Position numbers and translations under genes: made by a program
Assembly: GCA_900541555.1 (NCBI GenBank)
Contig: UQKE01000044.1
Span: forward strand, 1 to 19,704
DNA: 19,704 bases
DNA from: an uncultured Porphyromonadaceae bacterium
GTDB taxonomy: Bacteria > Bacteroidota > Bacteroidia > Bacteroidales > Muribaculaceae
Reading direction: 5' to 3'
Notes under the pieces: model-generated
Databases searched by the model: none
What the model was told of the DNA's origin: nothing
Seen by the model: the letters and a program-made list of their open reading frames with translations, nothing else
Shown here: in pieces, positions 9,391 through 15,654 of the stretch
How positions within the stretch are numbered: the first letter of the stretch is position 1
How the letters are laid out: each line of letters starts with the position of its first letter

Positions 9391-10122
9391 TCATTTGGAA
9401 TGCTTGGCATGTGCGCGCCGCAAGCGAGTGTGGTAGCTGCGTTTTTTATACGCAGGTCCGTTGTAGCGATAAGCAAACCCGTCCCAATCTTTGGCTTTCA
9501 AATATTTCACCAATTTCATATTGATGCAAAATTGGGCGAACAATTCGAGCTGCTCTGCTTCTGATTTGCTCATTCGCTCCACGAATTCTTCAAGGGAGGC
9601 GCACCCGCAATTTTTCCAATTGAAACCGCCTATCTGGAACATGCCCCAGAATGTGGCTTTTTCGGCTATTTCCTTATCGATGGCGCGAGCCGATTCCAAT
9701 CGCGCCCACTGCGCTTTGCCATACGAGCCGTATTTTCGAACATCCACCCGCTTGAAAGCGACAGAGCCGGCATGTTTCGAATAACTTTTCCCCGCTTTCC
9801 GCATAAGCCGCTTAAACACGACAAGGTCGAAATTGACAAGCGGGATTCCGGGAGCAGCAAACCCTTGATGCGCGCTTCCGGCTTCAATCTCGACAACGGC
9901 TTTCATGGTTGCCACGTCGATGCCGAGTTCCGCAGCCACCCGTTCGTAGTCGGCTTCGTCAAGGCGCGCATAGCGCTTGCCGTCCATTTGAGTCGTGTCG
10001 GCCACAGTGTCTGCGGGCACGGTGTCGCAACTTGCCGCCGAATCCGATGGCGACGGATTCGGGCAAGCAATCAACAGCGTTGCCATCATGGCGATTATCA
10101 CAAAAAATGCCGCTCGTTTCAT
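9391..10122 (-). CDS. Lipoprotein N-acetylmuramidase (PF11860-like)
   Basis: A 243-residue exported lysozyme-like protein expected to cleave peptidoglycan. A lipoprotein signal peptide is visible (MKRAAFFVII start, lipobox LIAC with C20), followed by a Ser/Asp/Thr-rich linker to about residue 45. The catalytic domain follows the N-acetylmuramidase pattern: AVVEIEAG (candidate catalytic E78 or E80), FWGMFQIGGFNWKNCGC (158-174), then FAYRYNGPAYKKRSYHTRL near the end. Many relatives are phage endolysins, but the lipobox and the absence of phage genes nearby argue for a cellular enzyme in the envelope. It lies 95 bp downstream of pepD and may be co-transcribed, with a large hairpin between them. 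Confidence 0.82.
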   Translation of the reverse strand: MKRAAFFVIIAMMATLLIACPNPSPSDSAASCDTVPADTVADTTQMDGKRYARLDEADYERVAAELGIDVATMKAVVEIEAGSAHQGFAAPGIPLVNFDLVVFKRLMRKAGKSYSKHAGSVAFKRVDVRKYGSYGKAQWARLESARAIDKEIAEKATFWGMFQIGGFNWKNCGCASLEEFVERMSKSEAEQLELFAQFCINMKLVKYLKAKDWDGFAYRYNGPAYKKRSYHTRLRRAHAKHSK

Positions 10123-10138
10123 GTCGTCTAAATATCAA

Positions 10139-10186
10139 GCGGCAACATGCCCGTCCGTTTCAAACCGGAGAAATGCACGTTGCCGC
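10139..10186 (-). repeat. Large hairpin between pepD and the muramidase gene
   Basis: GCGGCAAC (10139-10146) pairs with GTTGCCGC (10179-10186), and the stem continues through one mismatch with TGC/GCA. The loop contains a second hairpin of CCGTTT with AAACCGG (one bulged C). There is no clear T-run on the minus strand, so it may be a processing or attenuation structure in the muramidase leader rather than a plain terminator. Confidence 0.6.
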
Positions 10187-10217
10187 TTTCTTTAAGATTT
10201 AATCTGCGTAAATTGTC

Positions 10218-11687
10218 CTATTTCTCCGCTGCCATTTCAAGAATCCGCACAAGATGGTTCCAGAATTTTTCCACGGCCGGAATATGCATTGACTCTTTCG
10301 GGGTGTGCACGTCGCGCAAAGTAGGCCCGAAAGATATCATGTCGAGCTTGGGATTGTCGACAAGGAAATTGCCGCATTCAAGGCCGGCATGCAATGCCGT
10401 GCAAAGCGGCGTGATTCCGTAAAGGTCCTCATAGGCCTTTACGGCCACTTTCAAGATTTCAGAATCCATATTCGGCGTCCATCCGGGATAACCGTCGCCC
10501 TGCTCCACTGTTGCTCCTGCGAGTTCAAAGTGCGCATAAATTTGACCGGCAATGTCGAATTTGCGCGTCTCTTCTTCGCTGCGTTGTGAAGTTGTCACCA
10601 CAATTTCTTTTGCCGCGCGATCCATCCGAATCAAAGCAAGGTTGGACGACGTGCTGACCATGCCCTTGATGCTGCGGCTCATGGCGATCACTGCATTGGG
10701 AGCGGAATGGACACACAAGACAAGACGACGTGCCGTGTCGGCATCGACAACAGCCTTTGGCGTTTCGGCTGTTTCAAGCGTCACTTGTTGCGCGTCTTCG
10801 ATACCCTTGAATTCAGTTTCGAGGATTGCCGCAAACCGATTCGCACGAATGCGCAAATCTTCTTTTTTGTCGGCAGGAACGCCAATCACCGCATAAGCAT
10901 TGCCCGGGATGACGTTGCGGAGTTCGCCGCCATTGATGTCGGCAATTGCAACATTGCCATAGGCGCGCATGCACTCAAAAAGGAATCGCGCTAATTGCTT
11001 GTTGGCATTGGCACGTCCCAAATGAATGTCGGAACCGGAATGACCGCCTTTGAAACGCGTCAACGAGAATGTGAAAAATTGGTATCCCGCCGGAACCGGT
11101 TCTTCCTTATAAGGGAATTTGCCGATTGTGTCGATGCCGCCGGCACATCCCAAAAAGATTTGCGCTTCGTCTTCCGAGTCGAGGTTAATCAAAATTTCAC
11201 CCGTTATCATGTCTTTGCCCAAATTTTTGGCACCGGTCAGGCCGGTTTCTTCATCAACCGTAAAGAGCGCTTCAAGCGGCCCGTGTGCATACGACTTGTC
11301 GACCAATGCAGCCAAAGCTGCCGCCATGCCGATTCCATTGTCGGCGCCGAGCGTTGTCTTATAGTCTTTCGAATGCACCCACTCGCCGTCTATTTCCGTC
11401 AAAATCGGGTCCGTTTCGAAATTATGAGTTTCCGGCTTCGTCTGGTTGGGCACCATATCCATATGGCCTTGCAGCACAATAGTCGGAGCACCTTCTTTTC
11501 CTTTCGTTGCAGGCACGCGCATCGCCACATTCCCGACAGCGTCGGTTTTTGCTTCAATCCCATGCTTTTTTGCAAAGTCGAGAAGATAAGCCCGTATTTT
11601 CTCCTCTTTCTTTGAAGGACGGGGCACTTGCGTGATTTCATCAAAAATAGACCAAAGAAGTTTTGGTTCGAGATCTCTGATTGTCAT
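10218..11687 (-). CDS. pepD: Aminoacyl-histidine dipeptidase (M20C peptidase)
   Basis: A 489-residue di-zinc cytosolic dipeptidase of the PepD type, cleaving Xaa-His and other dipeptides. Metal and catalytic motifs are intact: GHMDMVP (H75, D77), GADNGIGMAAALA (bridging D116), DEETGLTGA (general base E146, E147) and INLDSEDE (D170). The lid/dimerisation domain with GGHSGSDIH lies in the middle, and the C-terminal LHAGLECG supplies a further histidine. Length agrees with the E. coli enzyme (about 485 residues). The start MTIRDLEPKLLW is the usual N-terminus. It is the first gene of a possible two-gene unit with the muramidase and is divergent from the small membrane-protein gene. Confidence 0.96.
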   Translation of the reverse strand: MTIRDLEPKLLWSIFDEITQVPRPSKKEEKIRAYLLDFAKKHGIEAKTDAVGNVAMRVPATKGKEGAPTIVLQGHMDMVPNQTKPETHNFETDPILTEIDGEWVHSKDYKTTLGADNGIGMAAALAALVDKSYAHGPLEALFTVDEETGLTGAKNLGKDMITGEILINLDSEDEAQIFLGCAGGIDTIGKFPYKEEPVPAGYQFFTFSLTRFKGGHSGSDIHLGRANANKQLARFLFECMRAYGNVAIADINGGELRNVIPGNAYAVIGVPADKKEDLRIRANRFAAILETEFKGIEDAQQVTLETAETPKAVVDADTARRLVLCVHSAPNAVIAMSRSIKGMVSTSSNLALIRMDRAAKEIVVTTSQRSEEETRKFDIAGQIYAHFELAGATVEQGDGYPGWTPNMDSEILKVAVKAYEDLYGITPLCTALHAGLECGNFLVDNPKLDMISFGPTLRDVHTPKESMHIPAVEKFWNHLVRILEMAAEK

Positions 11688-11808
11688 AGCTGTTTTAGAA
11701 TTTTAAATGAATGATTCTTATCTTTGAAATATTGTTAAATCTAAACTATTTCGACCTCTAAGGTAGAAAAATAATTTGAGACGGACGATAAATTTAACCT
11801 CCTTTTCA

Positions 11809-11816
11809 TATATTTG
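11809..11816 (+). promoter_or_regulatory. Putative -7 box for the small membrane protein and OmpH-like operon
   Basis: TATATTTG fits TAnnTTTG and is followed by CAAC. No good TTTG stands 19-21 bp upstream. The predicted start near 11822 leaves about 22 nt before the ATG at 11844, a typical leader length here. Another box, TATCTTTG, lies further upstream at 11719-11726. Confidence 0.45.
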
Positions 11817-11843
11817 CAACCAAAATGCAACGAAAGATACGCG

Positions 11844-12053
11844 ATGATGGCGACGGTTATACTGTCTGTTTGCATGATTGCCGCATGTATTGTGTTGTTG
11901 GGCGTCAAGGTGTTTTTTGTCAAAAACGGGCAATTCCCCTCCGGCCACATCCACGACAATCCGGCCATGCGAAAGCGGCACATTCGTTGTGCTTACGAAG
12001 AAGAAACAGAAAAACTTAAAACCAAAACAAATGAAAGTAATCAAGGTAATTAA
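11844..12053 (+). CDS. Small single-pass membrane protein, conserved-looking
   Basis: A 69-residue protein: one N-terminal hydrophobic helix (about residues 3-26, MATVILSVCMIAACIVLLGVKVFF) followed by a short basic tail with FPSGHIHDNPAMRKRHIRC. I recall a short Bacteroidetes membrane-protein family with a similar FP..H...N..MRK.GI.C tail, often of unknown function; this is from memory, not a search. The longer frame from 11814 begins inside the promoter region, so the ATG at 11844 (or 11847) was chosen. The 3' end overlaps the OmpH-like gene by 23 bp, which suggests translational coupling. Confidence 0.7.
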   Translation: MMATVILSVCMIAACIVLLGVKVFFVKNGQFPSGHIHDNPAMRKRHIRCAYEEETEKLKTKTNESNQGN

Positions 12054-12615
12054 ATTTACACCCTTGGTAGTGGGAGCATTGCTATTATGCCAATGCTCGA
12101 ATGAGGAAAAAGAAAAAAAGGCATCCGCGCCGGCAATGATCCCGACCGAAGTGAAAATGGCTTATATCGACAGCAACTCGCTGTTTACGAAATATAATTT
12201 CGCAAAAGACGTGAACGAAGCCAGCCAACGCGCAAATACAAAATTCGAATCGGCGCGCCAGCAGAAAGCAGCCGAAATACAACGTTTCGCCGCCGAAATG
12301 GACAAAAAAGCGCAAAACAACGGCTACCTCACGGAAGAAAGTTTTCGCGCCGACCAGCAAAAACTCCAACAAATGAACAACGATGCCGAGCGCTACATGG
12401 CCAATCTGCAAAACCAGCTTAGCAACGAGATGGCGCTCAACACGAAACAATTGAACGACTCCATCGACAAATGCGTCAGCGAATATGCAAAACAAAAAGG
12501 CATATCCGTCGTGCTCGACAAAAAGACCAGTTGGTATATCGACAACATCCCCAACATCACGGACGACATCGTGAAAATCCTCAACGAGCGATACAACAAA
12601 GTAGAAAAGAAATAA
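12031..12615 (+). CDS. OmpH/Skp-like exported protein, probable lipoprotein
   Basis: A 194-residue protein of the OmpH (Skp) family, periplasmic chaperones that hold unfolded outer-membrane proteins. After a signal segment (KVIKVIKFTPLVVGALLLCQCSNEE) the mature part begins with EVKMAYIDSNSLFTKY, the typical first strand. A long charged helical region follows (about 60-150, rich in Gln, Lys, Glu, Ala). It ends with GISVVLDKKTSWYIDNIPNITDDIVKILNERYNK, the characteristic C-terminal strand and helix. The cysteine at 22 looks like a lipidation site, although Gln at -1 is unusual, so classical Skp would differ in being soluble. The start at 12031 lies inside the preceding gene, and a terminator follows. 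Confidence 0.85.
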   Translation: MKVIKVIKFTPLVVGALLLCQCSNEEKEKKASAPAMIPTEVKMAYIDSNSLFTKYNFAKDVNEASQRANTKFESARQQKAAEIQRFAAEMDKKAQNNGYLTEESFRADQQKLQQMNNDAERYMANLQNQLSNEMALNTKQLNDSIDKCVSEYAKQKGISVVLDKKTSWYIDNIPNITDDIVKILNERYNKVEKK

Positions 12616-12641
12616 GAATCATCCATTCATTTTTTTCATAT

Positions 12642-12682
12642 CGGGAAGGTTGTCTGCACAGATGTCCTTCCCGCTTTTTTTT
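12642..12682 (+). terminator. Rho-independent terminator after the OmpH-like gene
   Basis: CGGGAAGG (12642-12649) pairs with CCTTCCCG (12666-12673) and is followed by a C and eight T residues. The signal is strong. Confidence 0.88.
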
Positions 12683-12722
12683 GCCAACGACAAAGCGCAA
12701 TAAACAAAAACGAAAAGCGGCA

Positions 12723-12754
12723 TTTTCCCATTTCGTTCCTCTTCACTAAATTTG
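12723..12754 (+). promoter_or_regulatory. Putative promoter of hflX
   Basis: TTTT (12723-12726), a 20-bp spacer and TAAATTTG (12747-12754) resemble the consensus. Only four bases separate the -7 box from the hflX ATG, so a transcript from here would be leaderless or nearly so. Confidence 0.5.
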
Positions 12755-12758
12755 CAAC

Positions 12759-13979
12759 ATGGAAAAAGGGAAAATAGAAGAAACCGGCGAAAAAGCCGTA
12801 CTGATCGGCCTCATCACGCCAATGCAAAACGAATCGAAAGCCCGCGAATATCTCGCGGAATTGGCATTTTTGGCCGAAACCGCAGGAGCTGTTGCTGAAA
12901 AATCTTTCTTGCAGCGCGCCGACAATCCGAATCCACGCACATTTGTGGGGAAAGGCAAACTCGACGAAATCCGGCAATACATTGAAAGCAACGGCATCGA
13001 CTTGGCCATTTTCGACGACGACCTGACATCGAAGCAAGTGCAAAACATCGAAAGCGAACTGAAAGTAAAAATCCTCGACCGGACCAACCTTATTCTCGAT
13101 ATTTTCGCAAAACGGGCGCAGACTGCCACTGCCCGCACGCAAGTGGAATTGGCGCAATATCAATACTTGCTGCCAAGGCTTACCCGCATGTGGACCCACT
13201 TGGAACGGCAGCGCGGCGGCATCGGAATGCGCGGACCGGGCGAAACGCAAATCGAAACCGACCGCCGCATCATTCTCGACAAAATAGCTCGCTTGAAAGA
13301 AGAATTGAAAAGCATCGACAGGCAGAAATCCATACAACGGAAAAATCGCGGAAAACTGACCCGCGTCGCGTTGGTGGGCTATACAAACGTGGGAAAATCC
13401 ACATTGATGAACCTGCTGAGCAAATCGGACGTGTTCGCCGAAAACAAGCTTTTCGCCACGCTCGACACGACCGTACGGAAAGTGATCATCGACAACCTTC
13501 CTTTCCTGCTCACCGACACAATCGGATTCATCCGCAAGCTCCCCGCCCATTTGGTGGAATCTTTCAAATCGACGCTCGACGAAGTGCGCGATGCCGACAT
13601 TTTAGTACACGTTGTCGACATTTCCCATCCCCAATTTGAAGAACAAATCGAAGTTGTCGACAAAACACTGCAAGAAGTGTGCGAATCGAAAGACAAACCG
13701 GTACTGTTGGTTTTCAACAAGGTGGACGCCTTCACTTACAAACAAAAAGATGCCGACGATTTGACGCCGCGAACACGAGAAAACATTTCGTTGGAAGAAT
13801 TAGAACACACTTGGATGGCAAAAATGAACAAAAACTGCATTTTCATTTCTGCAAAAAACAAGCTGAACATCGACGCGCTGAAAGCCAAGCTCTACGAAAT
13901 GGCGAAGGAAATACACGTCAAACGCTTCCCATACAACGATTTCCTTTTCCAAAAATACGACGAAACAGAAATTTCTTAA
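12759..13979 (+). CDS. hflX: GTPase HflX
   Basis: A 406-residue ribosome-associated GTPase that helps rescue or split stalled ribosomes under stress. The N-terminal HflX domain contains FVGKGKLDEI (62-71) and a helical hairpin ending in RGGIGMRGPGETQIETDRR (152-170), the most diagnostic HflX segment. The GTPase domain shows G1 GYTNVGKST (207-215), G3 DTIGF (253-257), G4 NKVD (320-323) and G5 ISAKN. Start MEKGKIEETGEKAVLIGL: the conserved region begins at AVLIGL, so the next in-frame Met (residue 22) would cut into it. Its TAA stop overlaps the stop of the convergent ThiF-like gene. Confidence 0.96.
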   Translation: MEKGKIEETGEKAVLIGLITPMQNESKAREYLAELAFLAETAGAVAEKSFLQRADNPNPRTFVGKGKLDEIRQYIESNGIDLAIFDDDLTSKQVQNIESELKVKILDRTNLILDIFAKRAQTATARTQVELAQYQYLLPRLTRMWTHLERQRGGIGMRGPGETQIETDRRIILDKIARLKEELKSIDRQKSIQRKNRGKLTRVALVGYTNVGKSTLMNLLSKSDVFAENKLFATLDTTVRKVIIDNLPFLLTDTIGFIRKLPAHLVESFKSTLDEVRDADILVHVVDISHPQFEEQIEVVDKTLQEVCESKDKPVLLVFNKVDAFTYKQKDADDLTPRTRENISLEELEHTWMAKMNKNCIFISAKNKLNIDALKAKLYEMAKEIHVKRFPYNDFLFQKYDETEIS

Positions 13980-14704
13980 TGCGTCCTGCAATCTGAACGA
14001 CGCGCGACGGCAACCGTCGAAAAACGCATCGCAAGCAAATCAAACGAAAGCAACCGTCCTGCAAGCAGATTGCCCGCGCCCGTAACCAACTTCACGACCT
14101 CGGCTGCCTGCAAACAACCGGCAACGCCGGCCGTCGCTCCCAAAATGGCCTTATCGTCGGCCTCGCTAGCGCTCCGGCTTTCATACGGGAAAACGCAACG
14201 CAAGCAAGCCGATTCGGGCAATATGGTCATGACATTGCCTGAAAATCCCCCAACGGCGCCATGCACAAGCGGTTTCCGCATGGCTACGCACCAATCGTTC
14301 AACAAATATTTCGTGTCGGCATTGTCGACAGCATCGACCACCACATCGTATGGCGATATTATTTCCGCGACATTTTCCGCGCTCAAACGGCAATCCGACA
14401 CCGACAATTCCACTTCGGGATTCAAGGCTTTGAGCTTCTTGCAAGCCGATTGCGTCTTCTCCCTACCGACATCGCCTGAAAAGTGGAGGATCTGCCTTTG
14501 AAGGTTGGAGACATCCACACAGTCGGAATCAACAATCCCGACATGCCCCACTCCAGCCGCCACAAGATAGTACAGCACAGCCGATCCCAATCCGCCTGCG
14601 CCAACCACCAGCACTCGAGCAGCGAGCAGCCGCCGCTGCCCCTCATCGCCGATTTCGGGAAGCCGCAATTGTCGATCGTATCGCTGTTTTTGTTCGGAAG
14701 TCAT
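13976..14704 (-). CDS. ThiF/MoeB/HesA-family adenylyltransferase (E1-like)
   Basis: A 242-residue ATP-dependent enzyme that adenylates the C-terminus of a ubiquitin-like sulfur carrier (ThiS or MoaD). Seen: RYDRQLRLPEIGDEGQ (N-terminal Arg finger region), nucleotide loop GAGGLG (35-40), NLQRQ (67-71), DAVDN with D127, and zinc motif CLRC (167-170). Two departures: the second zinc CxxC at the C-terminus is CRTH (C239, H242 as the last residue), and the cysteine that follows the zinc motif in ThiF/MoeB is absent (EADDKAILG). The start was moved to 14704 (MTSEQKQRYD), because the extra 57 residues of the longer frame are encoded by the tandem repeats. No ThiS, MoaD or other thi/moa gene lies in the window, so the partner is unknown. 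Confidence 0.88.
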   Translation of the reverse strand: MTSEQKQRYDRQLRLPEIGDEGQRRLLAARVLVVGAGGLGSAVLYYLVAAGVGHVGIVDSDCVDVSNLQRQILHFSGDVGREKTQSACKKLKALNPEVELSVSDCRLSAENVAEIISPYDVVVDAVDNADTKYLLNDWCVAMRKPLVHGAVGGFSGNVMTILPESACLRCVFPYESRSASEADDKAILGATAGVAGCLQAAEVVKLVTGAGNLLAGRLLSFDLLAMRFSTVAVARRSDCRTH

Positions 14705-14710
14705 GGAAGC

Positions 14711-14718
14711 CAAAGATA
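14711..14718 (-). promoter_or_regulatory. TAnnTTTG-like box next to the ThiF-like start
   Basis: On the minus strand TATCTTTG ends six bases before the start codon. No -33 partner is visible, so it is weaker than the canonical promoter at 14917-14947. Confidence 0.3.
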
Positions 14719-14763
14719 TTGGATTTTTCTGCAAAACGTTTGTTGCAACAAGCCGTTTCTTTA

Positions 14764-14913
14764 CTACAAAAATAATGCAAAACGAACGTAGAAGCGCCAA
14801 GCTTGCTTGAGCGATTATACCGAGATGCTGCTTATTTTCTACAAAAATAATGCAAATCGAGCGCAGAAGCGCCAAGCTTGCTTGGGCGATTATGCCGAGA
14901 TGCAGCTTATTTT
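14764..14913 (-). repeat. Two tandem 75-bp repeats carrying a hairpin and a promoter-like box
   Basis: Unit A (14764-14838) and unit B (14839-14913) are 69/75 identical by my alignment. Each begins (plus strand) with CTACAAAAATAATGCAAA, which on the minus strand contains TATTTTTG, a TAnnTTTG-like box. A third start (CTACAAAGATA) at 14914 keeps the exact 75-bp period. Each unit holds a five-pair stem with a 4-nt loop: 14797-14810 in A and 14872-14885 in B. A related copy starts near 19655. On the minus strand the units lie between a canonical promoter and the ThiF-like start, so they are probably its untranslated leader. Confidence 0.85.
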
Positions 14914-14936
14914 CTACAAAGATACTATCTTTGTAG
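14914..14936. promoter_or_regulatory. Perfect palindrome carrying two divergent -7 boxes
   Basis: CTACAAAGATA (14914-14924) and its exact reverse complement (14926-14936) flank a single central C. Each arm contains TATCTTTG, one reading left (14917-14924, minus) and one reading right (14926-14933, plus). The right-hand box would start tdk transcription near 14940, 12 nt before its ATG. Confidence 0.7.
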
Positions 14937-14947
14937 AATCAAACAAA
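14917..14947 (-). promoter_or_regulatory. Canonical leftward promoter reading into the 75-bp repeats
   Basis: On the minus strand TTTG (14944-14947), a 19-bp spacer and TATCTTTG (14917-14924) match the consensus exactly. Its transcript would cross both 75-bp units before reaching the ThiF-like ATG at 14704, giving a leader of about 200 nt. Confidence 0.65.
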
Positions 14948-14951
14948 AGTT

Positions 14952-15593
14952 ATGGACTGCGAAAATCAACAAAGAAAAGGCAAACTCTATTTCAGATATG
15001 GCACAATGGGCTCGGCGAAAACCGCGCTGCTACTGACAACTGCATACAATTTTGAAGAACGCGGCATGAGCTACTTGTGCATGAAACCATTCATCGACAA
15101 CCGCGAAAAGGACAGCGTAATCCGCTCGCGCATCGGCATCGAGCGCCGATGCCTTTGGATTTATCCGGAATCGGACATGTACAAAATGCTTGTCGACATA
15201 TTCAAGTCCGAAAATTTAAAAGAATGGATTCTAATCGACGAAGCGCAATTCCTCTCGGAAGTACAAGTAGACCAACTGGCCCGCATTGTCGACGATTTCG
15301 GAGTCAATGTGATGTGCTACGGGCTGCGCACCGACTTCCAAAGCCGACTTTTCGACGGCTCGCGACGACTTTTTGAAATAGCCGACACCATCGACGAAAT
15401 AAAATCCACTTGCTCCTGCGGACGCAAAACCATCATCAATGCCCGAATCGACCGCATGGGCAATGTCGTCACCGATGGCAATCAAGTGGAAATTGGCGGA
15501 AACGAGCGCTACATGGCCATGTGCAGAAGGTGTTGGAGTCGCCGCCGTTGCGAACGCGAACGCAGCAGCGAGCTGAATTTCGGCGACGAATAG
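14952..15593 (+). CDS. tdk: Thymidine kinase, E. coli TK1-like type
   Basis: A 213-residue cytosolic kinase of the thymidine salvage pathway. Seen: P-loop GTMGSAKT (17-24), NFEERGM, SRIGIERR, DEAQFL with catalytic E97, CYGLRTDFQSRLFDGS (the lasso region near the substrate), zinc ligands C154, C156, C191 and C194, and GGNERY (182-187), which contacts thymidine. The segments CYGLRTDF and GGNERY match the E. coli enzyme closely. The P-loop has Ala where the Walker Gly before Lys is usual. The leader is short, and the promoter lies in the palindrome upstream. A short basic C-terminal extension (SRRRCERERSSELNFGDE) follows the last zinc cysteine. Confidence 0.94.
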   Translation: MDCENQQRKGKLYFRYGTMGSAKTALLLTTAYNFEERGMSYLCMKPFIDNREKDSVIRSRIGIERRCLWIYPESDMYKMLVDIFKSENLKEWILIDEAQFLSEVQVDQLARIVDDFGVNVMCYGLRTDFQSRLFDGSRRLFEIADTIDEIKSTCSCGRKTIINARIDRMGNVVTDGNQVEIGGNERYMAMCRRCWSRRRCERERSSELNFGDE

Positions 15594-15654
15594 GCTGTCG
15601 GCTGCGAAATCGCTTGTCGGTTTTTCCCTCAAAGGTTGTCCCGTCGCGCGGTTT
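15594..15654. other. Convergent intergenic gap between tdk and the YitT-like gene
   Basis: It contains a weak plus-strand hairpin (GCGA/TCGC) followed by GGTTTTTCCC that might end tdk transcription. No clear terminator for the opposite gene is visible. Confidence 0.35.

Noticed and set aside
9391..10122. Prophage endolysin
   Set aside because: The enzyme domain is shared with phage lysins, but this protein has a lipobox and linker and there are no phage genes nearby.
12636..13550. A 304-codon minus-strand open frame opposite hflX
   Set aside because: It is antisense to clear HflX motifs, Phe/His-rich, without a recognisable family, and begins inside the gene.
14705..14875. N-terminal extension of the ThiF-like protein by 57 residues
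   Set aside because: The extension is encoded by the tandem 75-bp repeats (the same peptide pattern occurs twice), and the family N-terminus begins at MTSEQKQRYD.
14764..14936. CRISPR array or minisatellite
   Set aside because: Only two units, no unique spacers between repeats and no cas genes; the structure fits a tandemly duplicated leader element better.
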